In this document: piece by piece, positions 1-6,970 of the stretch
Numbering within the stretch: position 1 is the stretch's first letter
How the letters are laid out: the number at the start of each line of letters is the position of its first letter
Assembly (NCBI GenBank): GCA_002394385.1
Contig: DGTS01000006.1
Span: 1 to 36,410 of the forward strand
Source of the DNA: Prevotella sp. UBA4330
Lineage (GTDB): Bacteria > Bacteroidota > Bacteroidia > Bacteroidales > Bacteroidaceae
Direction of reading: 5' to 3'
Length of the DNA stretch: 36,410 nt
Notes under the pieces: generated by a model
What the model saw: only the letters and a program-made list of their open reading frames with translations
Databases searched by the model: none
Told to the model about the DNA's origin: nothing
Translations under genes and position numbers: made by a program

Positions 1-171
1 CAGACGCTGAAGAACCTGGAGCAGAGCCATCTGGTGCATCGTGAGGTTTTCCCAGAGGTTCCCCCTCGGGTGGAGTATTCGCTGACGGAAACAGGCCGCT
101 CATTGATGCCTGCCCTTTCAGCCCTCATCGAATGGGGAAAAGATCATTTTGATGAAGTTGTAACAGATTAA
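1..171 (+). CDS. HxlR-family winged-helix regulator, C-terminal part (partial)
   Basis: The frame is open from base 1 to a TAA at 169-171 and gives the last 56 residues of a protein that starts outside the window. The segment LVHREVFPEVPPRVEYSLTE, followed by TGRSLMPALSALIEWG, is the wing and terminal helix typical of HxlR-type regulators; the pattern R-x-V-E-Y-x-L-T-x-x-G is diagnostic. These proteins are small dimeric DNA-binding regulators, often sensing redox state or electrophiles and controlling an adjacent gene. The next gene starts only 4 bp downstream, so regulator and acetyltransferase are probably cotranscribed. The recognition helix is missing, so no target can be inferred. Confidence 0.85.
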   Translation, partial: QTLKNLEQSHLVHREVFPEVPPRVEYSLTETGRSLMPALSALIEWGKDHFDEVVTD

Positions 172-175
172 GACT

Positions 176-745
176 ATGACCATACAAGAGTTTCGTGACT
201 ATATGGCATCGGGCAAGCCTGTCATTGGCGGCTCGAATGTCCACATGATGTTCCATCAGTTGTCTCAGGAGGCATTGAAGATAACGGCTGAGATTAACTG
301 CAGTTATCACTCCCCCGAGGAACTTCACACTTTGCTGGAGCAACTCTGGGGACGTGAAGTGCCCAAGACGGTAGGCATGTTCCCGCCGTTTCATACCGAT
401 TGCGGTAAGAACACCGTCGTTGGTGAACACGTGTTCATCAATATGGGCTGCAAGTTCCAGGATCAGGGAGGCATCACCATCGATGAGGGCGCACTCATTG
501 GCCATAATGTAGTGCTTGCCACCATCAACCACGACCTTGACCCTTCCAAGCGCCAAAGCATGTCGTATGCCCCCATCCATATCGGTAAGAACGTGTGGAT
601 AGGAGCCAATTCGACTATTCTTTCAGGCGTGACCATCGGCGATGGGGCAGTAGTGGCCGCTGGTGCCGTGGTGACCAAAGATGTGGAGCCGAACACGATT
701 GTTGGCGGTGTACCAGCCAAGTTGATTAAAAAGATAGAAGTGTAA
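176..745 (+). CDS. Hexapeptide-repeat sugar O-acetyltransferase (maltose/galactoside acetyltransferase type)
   Basis: The 189-residue protein has the organisation of the MAA/LacA acetyltransferase family. A helical N-terminal part (about 1-60) is followed by a left-handed beta-helix with hexapeptide repeats (TVVGEHVFINMGCKF, then HIGKNVWIGANSTILSGVTI, then GDGAVVAAGAVVTKDV) and the closing IVGGVPAKLIKKI. The catalytic His of the family is in ATINHDLDP. It should transfer acetyl from acetyl-CoA to a sugar hydroxyl in the cytoplasm. Length is normal for the family. It follows the HxlR gene by 4 bp, suggesting regulation by it. The exact acceptor sugar cannot be told from sequence. Confidence 0.9.
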   Translation: MTIQEFRDYMASGKPVIGGSNVHMMFHQLSQEALKITAEINCSYHSPEELHTLLEQLWGREVPKTVGMFPPFHTDCGKNTVVGEHVFINMGCKFQDQGGITIDEGALIGHNVVLATINHDLDPSKRQSMSYAPIHIGKNVWIGANSTILSGVTIGDGAVVAAGAVVTKDVEPNTIVGGVPAKLIKKIEV

Positions 746-817
746 ATAGGTTGATTGGTATTAGTCTTCTGATTGTCAAATCATAACTATGCCTATTACT
801 ATTTCAAGGATTGATAT

Positions 818-1249
818 ATGACTTTAAGAAATAAACTTGTTGATGTTGCCTTACGATGGCAAGAAAGTTTTGGAGTAGCTCCTTCAATTACAAATGCAAT
901 TTCAGAATATGATGCTGCATTGTTAGTTGGAATGACAGAAAGCGAATATTCAGATTATATGCAGGATAAAACAGCCGTAAATAAAGGCTCTGATTTCGTT
1001 TTTAATCATCAAAGATACCAGGTAAAAGCGAATCGTCCTAGCGGTAAGCCTGGAAGCAAAGTGACGAAAGTTGCTAAGGCAACTAATTATCTGTGGGATA
1101 AACTCATCTGGATTTTATATGACAAAGAATTTATAATGCAAGAAGCGTGGGAATGGGATGTTAATGATTATATATTAGAATTTGATGGCAAAAATAGAAT
1201 TTCTCCTGATGATTATAGAAAAGGGAAATGTTTATATCGAAAGGAATAA
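818..1249 (+). CDS. Hypothetical protein with a possible PD-(D/E)XK nuclease-like core
   Basis: The family of this 143-residue protein was not recognised. Its centre reads GSDFVFNHQRYQVKANRPSG: an acidic residue in a predicted beta strand, a turn, then Q-V-K in the next strand. This is the D...(E/Q)xK arrangement of restriction-endonuclease-like folds, and a basic, glycine-rich loop (GKPGSKVTKVAKA) follows. The last third is rich in Trp and acidic residues (EAWEWDVNDYILEFDG). The gene is clearly more AT-rich than its neighbours, with many AAT/GAT/TTA codons, which suggests separate acquisition. No methyltransferase gene is visible beside it. It stands alone, 72 bp after the acetyltransferase and 47 bp before the GNAT gene. 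The nuclease reading is inference. Confidence 0.6.
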   Translation: MTLRNKLVDVALRWQESFGVAPSITNAISEYDAALLVGMTESEYSDYMQDKTAVNKGSDFVFNHQRYQVKANRPSGKPGSKVTKVAKATNYLWDKLIWILYDKEFIMQEAWEWDVNDYILEFDGKNRISPDDYRKGKCLYRKE

Positions 1250-1296
1250 TAATATATAAACTAAACTCTATTTTCGAGAATAATAAAATATAAGAA

Positions 1297-1863
1297 ATGA
1301 TGATTGAGATAAAGAATGCACGGAAAGAACAATCTCCTGACATTGCGCGGCTGATTATGACGGCAATGACCGATGATTGTTGCCTGCATTTTTGTGGAGA
1401 GGGGTATGTGCTGGAGGACTTCCGGGGGATGATGACTATGCTCGTGGAGCGTGAAGACTCGCAATATAGTTATCGTAACACACTGGTGGCCATGGATGGA
1501 GACCGATTGGTCGGGATTGCCGTCAGTTATGATGGCGGTCGCTTACACGAACTTCGACAGGCTTTCGTCGAAGCCGCAAAGACGTGCATCGGCAAGGATC
1601 ATTCGGGAATGGACGATGAGACGCAGGCAGGCGAACTCTATCTCGACTCGCTGGCCGTGCTGCCCGACTATCGTCGTCAAGGCATTGCCCGGCGACTGCT
1701 GAAAGCCACTAAGGAGAAAGCAGACCGTATGGGGCTGCCCTGTGTGGGATTGCTGGTTGACAAGGGAAATCCGGCTGGCGAGGCTCTTTACGTCTCCGTC
1801 GGCTTCCGTTATGTGAACGACAACTTGTGGGGTGGCCACCCGATGAAACATTTGGTGATGTAA
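1297..1863 (+). CDS. GNAT-family N-acetyltransferase
   Basis: The 188-residue protein has a GNAT fold. The N-terminal strand and helix MIEIKNARKEQSPDIARLIM are followed by the acetyl-CoA binding segment LYLDSLAVLPDYRRQGIARR, containing motif A (R-R-Q-G-I-A), and the late strand GLPCVGLLVDKGNPAGEALY with VSVGFRYV. An insertion of about 45 residues (75-120) precedes motif A. The family acetylates amines on small molecules, peptides or antibiotics; the substrate here is unknown. It ends 13 bp before the EamA exporter gene, so the two are probably cotranscribed. The ATG chosen is the first of two tandem ATGs. Confidence 0.88.
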   Translation: MMIEIKNARKEQSPDIARLIMTAMTDDCCLHFCGEGYVLEDFRGMMTMLVEREDSQYSYRNTLVAMDGDRLVGIAVSYDGGRLHELRQAFVEAAKTCIGKDHSGMDDETQAGELYLDSLAVLPDYRRQGIARRLLKATKEKADRMGLPCVGLLVDKGNPAGEALYVSVGFRYVNDNLWGGHPMKHLVM

Positions 1864-1876
1864 TGATTGTCAGAGA

Positions 1877-2809
1877 ATGAAGCATAAAGGAATTATCTGC
1901 GGCATACTGGCTGCAGTGTGTTATGGCACAAACCCGTTCGGGGCCTTGCCGCTTTACGAGGTGGGCGTGAATACGTCGTCCGTACTCTTTTACCGTTTCT
2001 CCATGGCGGTGCTGATGCTGGCCGTCATGCTGATCGCAGAGCGTAAGTCTTTCCGAGTCAGCAGCGGAGAAATGAAGACGCTCGGCTCACTCGGACTGCT
2101 CTTTGCCGCATCAAGCATTACTTATTATCAGAGTTTCCGATTTATGGATGCCGGCATTGCCTCCACCATCCTGTTTGTCTATCCCGTGATGGTGGCTGTC
2201 ATTATGGCAACATGCTTCCGGGAGAAAGTAACGGCTTCAACGGTTACGGCCATCATCCTCGCTTTGGCGGGTATCGGCTTGCTATACAGGGGCGATGCAG
2301 GCGTATCACTCAGCACTTTAGGTATCCTCCTGGTCATGGTTTCGTCGTTGACTTACGCCATTTATATCGTAGTGGTCAACCAGTCGAGCATCTGCATGTC
2401 GTCGTTAAAGCTCACGTTCTATGTGCTGCTGATATGTATGCTGTGCTTGCTTGCCTATTCGTTCACCTCGCCTGACCTGCATTTGATGTTGCCCCCTTCA
2501 CCCCGTGCATGGTTCTTTGCCTGTTGGCTGGGGTTGGTGCCGACGGTGCTCTCGCTTGTCTTGATGACCGTTGCCGTTCACGAAGTGGGAGCCACGCCTA
2601 CAGCCATCATGGGAGCCTTGGAACCATTGACGGCGGTAGCCATAGGCGTGATGGTGTTTGGCGAATCGTTCACCCTGCGTCTTGCCGTTGGAATCGTACT
2701 CATCCTTTCAGCCTTCCTGCTGATTGTGCTGGGCAAAAATTTCCATCTGCGTACTATCGGTCATGCCATCACCTCGATCGTCAGAAAGACCTGGCGGTGG
2801 AAATCGTAA
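1877..2809 (+). CDS. EamA/DMT-superfamily transporter (RhaT/YdcZ-like exporter)
   Basis: The 310-residue inner-membrane protein has ten hydrophobic segments in two homologous EamA halves, each of about five helices. The first half opens with GIICGILAAVCYGTNPFGAL and contains FRFMDAGIASTILFVYPVMV. The second ends with the conserved GALEPLTAVAIGVMVFGESF followed by LAVGIVLILSAFLLIVL. The E-P-x-x-A segment in the second half is typical of this superfamily, whose members export amino acids, nucleotide precursors or other small metabolites. The C-terminus is short, basic and cytoplasmic. It lies in a run of same-strand genes with 11-13 bp gaps. The substrate cannot be deduced. Confidence 0.9.
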   Translation: MKHKGIICGILAAVCYGTNPFGALPLYEVGVNTSSVLFYRFSMAVLMLAVMLIAERKSFRVSSGEMKTLGSLGLLFAASSITYYQSFRFMDAGIASTILFVYPVMVAVIMATCFREKVTASTVTAIILALAGIGLLYRGDAGVSLSTLGILLVMVSSLTYAIYIVVVNQSSICMSSLKLTFYVLLICMLCLLAYSFTSPDLHLMLPPSPRAWFFACWLGLVPTVLSLVLMTVAVHEVGATPTAIMGALEPLTAVAIGVMVFGESFTLRLAVGIVLILSAFLLIVLGKNFHLRTIGHAITSIVRKTWRWKS

Positions 2810-2820
2810 ATAGAATATAT

Positions 2821-3414
2821 ATGTACAAGATATTGTTCCTCCACGGTTTCTTTGCCAGCGGCCAATGTGTGCCGTCTGTGGCATTGCGCGATGCTTTCAA
2901 GGGTCGTGCGGAGGTGATCACTCCCGATTTGCCCATCCACCCGAAGGAAGCCATCAGTTTTATCCGAGAGTTGATTGAAATAGAGAAACCCGACCTCTTG
3001 GTGGGCAACAGTTGCGGGGCGTTCTATGCACAGATGCTGGCATCTGAAACGGGCATCCCGGCCTTGCTCGGCAATCCCCATTTCAAGATGACGGAGTTCC
3101 TGCGTGAGCGTATCGGCAGGCACCAATACAAGTCGCCCAGGAAAGACGGTAAGCAAGACTTCATCATCGACGAAGCTTTGATAGAAGAATTTGCCGAAGT
3201 GGAAGCCACGCAATTCGAGTCTTGTAATCCGCTCTACAAAGACCGCATCTGGGGTTTGTTTGGCGAGCAGGACACTCTGGCGCATTTCGAACCGCTCTTT
3301 CTGGAGCATTACGAAAGGAGTTTTCATTTTCCAGGAAACCACACACCCACAGCAGAGGAGGTACGTATGTGGTATGTGCCGTTGGCAGAGAAGATGTTGA
3401 TGGAATTTTATTGA
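2821..3414 (+). CDS. YqiA-like alpha/beta-hydrolase (esterase)
   Basis: The 197-residue protein begins at the ATG at 2821, 11 bp after the EamA stop; the frame is open further upstream but that part overlaps the transporter. It shows the compact alpha/beta-hydrolase layout of YqiA/UPF0227 esterases: ILFLHGFFASGQ (oxyanion-hole strand), nucleophile elbow LLVGNSCGAFYAQ (G-N-S-C-G, nucleophile Ser about residue 63), acid residue region GLFGEQDTL and catalytic His in HFPGNHTPT. Length matches the family. It should hydrolyse short acyl esters or thioesters in the cytoplasm; the physiological substrate is unknown. Confidence 0.85.
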   Translation: MYKILFLHGFFASGQCVPSVALRDAFKGRAEVITPDLPIHPKEAISFIRELIEIEKPDLLVGNSCGAFYAQMLASETGIPALLGNPHFKMTEFLRERIGRHQYKSPRKDGKQDFIIDEALIEEFAEVEATQFESCNPLYKDRIWGLFGEQDTLAHFEPLFLEHYERSFHFPGNHTPTAEEVRMWYVPLAEKMLMEFY

Positions 3415-3445
3415 CAATAGGTCGATTCGGTGACTATTGTTTAGA

Positions 3446-3562
3446 ATGCTAAACATAGGAGACAACGAGCAGATAAGAGTACTTCGTGAGACGGCTTCTC
3501 CCGAAGACGAGAAACGATTTGAATCTATTTTCCCTCGAAGGATCTACTTTCCCACGCAGTAA
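3446..3562 (+). CDS. Short ORF running into the island attachment site (uncertain)
   Basis: An ATG at 3446 opens 38 codons ending in TAA at 3560-3562. Residues about 15-32 (ETASPEDEKRFESIFPRR) look like ordinary coding sequence. The last five codons lie in the att core shared with the mnmE end, so the frame may have been longer before the island inserted, or it may be fortuitous. No family is recognised. It starts 31 bp after the hydrolase gene on the same strand. Confidence 0.25.
   Translation: MLNIGDNEQIRVLRETASPEDEKRFESIFPRRIYFPTQ
3525..3537. repeat. Second, imperfect att-like copy
   Basis: Thirteen bases match the mnmE-side att at 14686-14698 with one difference (ctattttccctcg against ctattttcccacg). 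This copy lies only 6 bp from the better att core at 3544-3559. It may be a trace of an earlier or tandem integration, or a chance match. Confidence 0.35.
3544..3559 (-). repeat. Distal attachment site of the mobilizable island
   Basis: The 16 bases match 14686-14701 with a single difference, and 12 of them (tttcccacgcag) are identical without gaps. Read on the minus strand they spell the last codons of MnmE, Cys-Val-Gly-Lys-stop. The site therefore appears to be the original mnmE 3' end, displaced by the island and replaced at mnmE by the island's own copy. The integrase gene lies between the two copies, close to the mnmE side. Confidence 0.8.
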
Positions 3563-3728
3563 TCATACGGTGCTGATTTACTGCACTTTATGATTTGAAC
3601 CGTACAAATGGACTTTTGGAAAGTAGAATCTTGCGATTCTCATCCCTTTAGCCCATCGGCAGGTCTTCCACTGGACTCGCTCTTCTCACTCAGAAGAGTA
3701 TCATCATCTGTTCTGCACGTATGCGGTG
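3563..3728 (-). ncRNA. Possible structured RNA next to the distal att site
   Basis: A good -7 box (TATCTTTG on minus, at 3729-3736) points left into 166 bases with no convincing reading frame. On the minus strand the sequence can form AGAATC-GCAA-GATTCT, a 6-bp stem closed by a GNRA tetraloop, and CTTCT-GAGTG-AGAAG. Inverted pairs GTGC/GCAC and TACGGT/ACCGTA follow near the att core. The RNA is not recognised; it could also be a leader, or simply attachment-site structure. Confidence 0.35.
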
Positions 3729-3776
3729 CAAAGATAGCTAAAAATTACCAGATGCAACATATTTTTGGCAAAAAAA

Positions 3777-3808
3777 GTTGTTGGTATCGAAAATAATTCC
3801 TATCTTTG
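3777..3808 (+). promoter_or_regulatory. Bacteroidetes-type promoter for the DUF4160/DUF2442 pair
   Basis: A -7 box TATCTTTG at 3801-3808 is preceded by GTTG at 3777-3780 with a 20-bp spacer, close to the TTTG/TAnnTTTG consensus of the Bacteroidetes housekeeping sigma factor. It lies 29 bp before the ATG of the DUF4160 gene. A divergent box (3729-3736) lies 65 bp to the left. Confidence 0.7.
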
Positions 3809-3836
3809 CACTGTCATTATAAAATGAGATAGAGAT

Positions 3837-4076
3837 ATGCCAGAAGTATTTAGATTCTTTGGATTCTCCTTCTTCTTTTACAGTAAGGAGCATGAGCCTG
3901 TCCACGTTCACGTTGAAGGGAACGGTGGCATGGCTAAGTTCGTATGGAACGGAAGTGAGTTCACATTGCTTGTAAAGGAGAAGATAAAGGCAAATGACCT
4001 GAAGAAGATTAAGGCGGTCATCGATGAGAATGCCGACCTGATTATCAAGCGTTGGGAGGAGCATTTTAATAGTTAA
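3837..4076 (+). CDS. DUF4160-family protein
   Basis: The 79-residue protein is a full-length DUF4160 member: MPEVFRFFGFSFFFYSKEHE, then PVHVHVEGNGGMAKFVWNG and a charged C-terminal helix. The family signature is the H-x-P-x-H-x-H-V motif near the middle, here HEPVHVHVE. DUF4160 genes occur next to DUF2442 genes in many bacteria and plasmids, an arrangement generally treated as a putative toxin-antitoxin-like module without settled biochemistry. The same pairing occurs here with a 16-bp gap and one promoter. It is cargo near the distal end of the island. Confidence 0.88.
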   Translation: MPEVFRFFGFSFFFYSKEHEPVHVHVEGNGGMAKFVWNGSEFTLLVKEKIKANDLKKIKAVIDENADLIIKRWEEHFNS

Positions 4077-4092
4077 CATAGGGGGATACGTT

Positions 4093-4500
4093 ATGAAGAT
4101 TACAAAGATTTGGTTTAATGCTGATCATATATTCGGCATAGACGAAGAGGGAAAGGAGTACAGCCAGTCGTTGCTCTGGTACCCTAAGTTGAGGGCAGCA
4201 TCCGATGAAGAACGTAGCCAATACACCTTTGGCTATGACGGCATCCATTGGCGTAGTCTTGATGAAGACATCAGTTTTGAGAGCTTTACCTATGAAGATT
4301 CAGAGCCATCAGCCCTACAGCGTTTCTTCCTGACCCACAAGGAAATCAACGTGGCAGAATTTGCCCGTTCCATTGGGATGAATGCCACACTACTGCGTAA
4401 CTATATCAATGGCTTCAAGAAGCCTTCTGCTGAGAGGGAAAGTGAAATCCTTGCCCATATTCATAAACTGGGTAAGGAGATGATAGCTGCCTGCTTCTAA
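4093..4500 (+). CDS. DUF2442 protein with C-terminal helix-turn-helix
   Basis: Residues about 1-75 form the DUF2442 domain (ITKIWFNADHIFGIDEEGKE, then the SLLWYPKLRAAS segment). Residues about 78-135 form an Xre-like helical domain (INVAEFARSIGMNATLLRNY, then INGFKKPSAER). Many DUF2442 proteins are about 80-90 residues and lack this second domain. The layout suggests a DNA-binding partner that may autoregulate the pair. The gene follows the DUF4160 gene by 16 bp and shares its promoter. Antitoxin-like function is inference from the pairing and the HTH. Confidence 0.8.
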   Translation: MKITKIWFNADHIFGIDEEGKEYSQSLLWYPKLRAASDEERSQYTFGYDGIHWRSLDEDISFESFTYEDSEPSALQRFFLTHKEINVAEFARSIGMNATLLRNYINGFKKPSAERESEILAHIHKLGKEMIAACF

Positions 4501-4612
4501 ACTAAAGGGAAAGAAAAATGATGATGAACAATCAGCACCACACAGCCTCGTAATGTTTAATCGAGACGGCATGAGACAGCCATCCGTGTCGCCTCATAAC
4601 ATTTACGAGACA

Positions 4613-4861
4613 ATGAGCAGAAGTAGAAAGCGAATGCCTGGCAGCACTTGGTGTTGCTGTAAGTCGCAGAAGAAAGGAAAGCAGGCAAGTAGCCGCAAGT
4701 TTCGCCGTAAGGCGCATGTTTTATTACATCAGGGAAAGGATCATCTTCTTCCCTTTAAGTCTTTCGAGGCGATGCGTTCTTGGGATTTAGGTGGTGATGG
4801 AAAAACTTTCTTCGGATTCCATCCGGACGAAGGGTGGTATGTCAAACTGATGAGAAAGTGA
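4613..4861 (+). CDS. Small basic hypothetical protein
   Basis: The likely product has 82 residues starting at the ATG at 4613; an in-frame ATG at 4553 would add 20 residues that look non-coding. The N-terminal half is strongly basic with a Cys triplet (MSRSRKRMPGSTWCCCKSQK, then KGKQASSRKFRRKAHVLL). The C-terminal half is SFEAMRSWDLGGDGKTFFGF followed by HPDEGWYVKLM. The basic, cysteine-containing half could bind nucleic acid, but no family is recognised. It ends 91 bp before the convergent deiminase-like gene. Confidence 0.55.
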   Translation: MSRSRKRMPGSTWCCCKSQKKGKQASSRKFRRKAHVLLHQGKDHLLPFKSFEAMRSWDLGGDGKTFFGFHPDEGWYVKLMRK

Positions 4862-4952
4862 TGATTGCCAAAGAATGATTGTTGGAAAGGCGGGAAGCCG
4901 AGGCCGAGGATGTCGGCGAGGTTTCCCGATCTGTGTATATGCAAGCAGAGTT

Positions 4953-6233
4953 TTAAGCTCCCTGTCTATAAATCCAAGTCGTACAATTCAGCACTCCACC
5001 TTCAAGTGCAACGTCGTTATAGTTGATAGTCTCGATACTCTTGTCAGGGAATATCTGCTTAAATGCTGCGATAGCCTCGGCATCCTTATTCCCCTCAACC
5101 TCAAATACAGGAAGAACGATCAGATTACCTACCGCAAGGTAATTAACGTAAACACCAATGGCATGATACGGATGTTTTGAATCCTTATAATCATAGAAGA
5201 ACGGAACATCTATATACTTCAAGTTCTTTTCCTTCAAGACTTTTTCTATGCCATTCGTCCAATACTTATATTCGTCAGAGCGGTTGTTTCCCAATATCGT
5301 GTCACGGTCTACAAAGCGAACCATTCCATCTGCATGTCCAGTCATGTCACCGTTTTGGGCAGGAATGATTATTACTTCGGCTTCAAGCAATTTAGATAAT
5401 TCCGTGACCAGTTTCTCTTTGTCCGTATATTCGGGATTCTCCTTAAAGATTCTGTCTGAAACGATTGCCCGACCAGAGCATAGCAAAACATTTCCTCCGT
5501 CAAGGTTTATATTCGAGAATACAGGCTCAAATCCATTCAGTCGACAAACCTCTCTAACGTCAGAGCGGGATTCTTCCCATTCCTTATTGCCTTTCAAATA
5601 AGATGGTTCATAGCGGAACTGTACGAGCTTGCCCGATTCAGTTTGGATTGGCATGTAGTCCCTGCACCAAATATCCTTCGTGCCTTTCAGCAAACGATAG
5701 CCCACATGATGCTTTTTGAGAATAGAAGTCAACCGTTTGAAGGACTCTGGATAACGCTCTTCAAGCAGTTCCGACAAATAAACAACCTCCGTGCCTTTTG
5801 GCTGTGCATGAACGGCTTCTGTTTTCACAACAGCATCAACAGGTGTTTCTTCTTTCTTCTGATTCGCCTTTTTCATGTCCCAATATTTATTCCTGATAGT
5901 CGGATAATCGCTATTCATAAACATCTCACATAGTTCCTTGGTTGGTTCCCAGTCATGTTGCAGACACAAATCCGTGAAGACAGCCTCTTTACCACGCTTT
6001 TTCAAAACGAAACTGTTGATATATTCAGAAGAAATACGCTTTCCAGAACGCAGAAGTGTCAGGTTCATCTTCTTAAGGACTTTCCTGTGAGCATTAGTCG
6101 ACAAACTATTATCAACCAGCTTTTTCATCAAGTCACTAAGCTTGGGCTTCTTGACACATTTGACAACTTGGATAATGACGGGAATGATACCTATCACTCC
6201 AATAATTGTTCCGATGATAAATTCCGTACTCAT
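4953..6233 (-). CDS. Membrane-anchored agmatine/peptidyl-arginine deiminase-family protein
   Basis: The 426-residue protein starts with one transmembrane helix (about 5-24, EFIIGTIIGVIGIIPVIIQV). A helical, basic region of about 90 residues (30-120) follows, then a linker and a pentein-fold deiminase domain (about 150-422). Candidate active-site residues of the porphyromonad-type PAD/agmatine deiminase family are present: D187 and D192 in DIWCRDYMP, LDGGN at 244-248, H300 and D302 in GHADGMVRF, and Cys417 in EGGVLNCTTW. The family converts guanidino groups (arginine side chains or agmatine) to ureido groups plus ammonia. Free agmatine deiminases are about 350-370 residues and soluble; the anchor and extra domain are unusual. 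It lies 4 bp downstream of a secreted-protein gene on the same strand, so the two form a unit. Confidence 0.8.
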   Translation of the reverse strand: MSTEFIIGTIIGVIGIIPVIIQVVKCVKKPKLSDLMKKLVDNSLSTNAHRKVLKKMNLTLLRSGKRISSEYINSFVLKKRGKEAVFTDLCLQHDWEPTKELCEMFMNSDYPTIRNKYWDMKKANQKKEETPVDAVVKTEAVHAQPKGTEVVYLSELLEERYPESFKRLTSILKKHHVGYRLLKGTKDIWCRDYMPIQTESGKLVQFRYEPSYLKGNKEWEESRSDVREVCRLNGFEPVFSNINLDGGNVLLCSGRAIVSDRIFKENPEYTDKEKLVTELSKLLEAEVIIIPAQNGDMTGHADGMVRFVDRDTILGNNRSDEYKYWTNGIEKVLKEKNLKYIDVPFFYDYKDSKHPYHAIGVYVNYLAVGNLIVLPVFEVEGNKDAEAIAAFKQIFPDKSIETINYNDVALEGGVLNCTTWIYRQGA

Positions 6234-6237
6234 GTGG

Positions 6238-6903
6238 CTATTTCTTTAATTTATTGTATTCTTCTTCAGATATTTCCTGAACATAATCTAAAGCATCCAA
6301 CTTGGAGGAGGCCTTTTTCGTGCCATCCCAATCTACATAAGTAATAATACGACCATAATTACTTACCCAATAACTTGTTTCTATAATACGATGCTTCTCT
6401 TTTCCAACAATATAACTATTGTCTCTGGTTATTTTAATGGCTTTCATGAATAACGATTTATGATATATGGAAGCATTAATATACACATATTCGGATGTGC
6501 ATTGATACTTATCTCCTCTGTCTGTTTCAGACCACTTAAAAGGTTTGTCCTTCTCAGGAAAAGCAAAAAGAATCAATTTGTCTTGATAGCGAGTACTCCC
6601 TGTTAATCTATTTTGCCGAAGTTGAACATCTGAAATTACTGCATTTTCTTCGGTGCGGTATCTATATGTAGTTTTGGCCGACATCATCCCAAGACCAATG
6701 TAGACTTCTTCTATAAGATAATTGTCAAAGGCCTGAGATTCAAAACTATACTGAGTTACAGACGAGAGATTTCCTTTACTGTCTGGCGAAGCGTATGTAC
6801 GGCAGCCGAAAGGATAAATATAATCCTCAAAATTATACTTTTGTGCTTTGGTTGACATAACAAGTAGCATCATTGCCCCTAAAAGAAGAAAGGATTTTTT
6901 CAT
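6238..6903 (-). CDS. Secreted hypothetical protein paired with the deiminase-like gene
   Basis: The 221-residue protein starts with a clear type I signal peptide (MKKSFLLLGAMMLLVMSTKA, cleavage probably before QKY). The mature part is about 200 residues, rich in Tyr, Ser and charged residues, with strand-like segments such as ITRDNSYIVGKEKHRIIETS and YGRIITYVDW. No family is recognised and no lipobox Cys follows the signal. It is exported to the periplasm or outer envelope. The deiminase-like gene starts 4 bp after its stop, pointing to cotranscription. A substrate, inhibitor or partner role would be speculation. Confidence 0.7.
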   Translation of the reverse strand: MKKSFLLLGAMMLLVMSTKAQKYNFEDYIYPFGCRTYASPDSKGNLSSVTQYSFESQAFDNYLIEEVYIGLGMMSAKTTYRYRTEENAVISDVQLRQNRLTGSTRYQDKLILFAFPEKDKPFKWSETDRGDKYQCTSEYVYINASIYHKSLFMKAIKITRDNSYIVGKEKHRIIETSYWVSNYGRIITYVDWDGTKKASSKLDALDYVQEISEEEYNKLKK

Positions 6904-6970
6904 GCGCTGTTTTGTCCGTTTTATCCTGTTGACTCTTCAGTTTTAAATGATTATACAAATCATCCGTTTA

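Noticed and set aside
2761..3465. 234-codon open frame on the minus strand
   Set aside because: It is the shadow of the well-supported YqiA-like hydrolase, whose catalytic motifs are on the plus strand.
3580..3620. Minus-strand GGTTCAAATC resembling a tRNA T-loop
   Set aside because: The T stem does not pair, and no acceptor, D or anticodon arm can be folded around it.
5177..6344. Several plus-strand frames over the deiminase-like gene
   Set aside because: Catalytic-site motifs and a TM anchor on the minus strand show which strand is coding.
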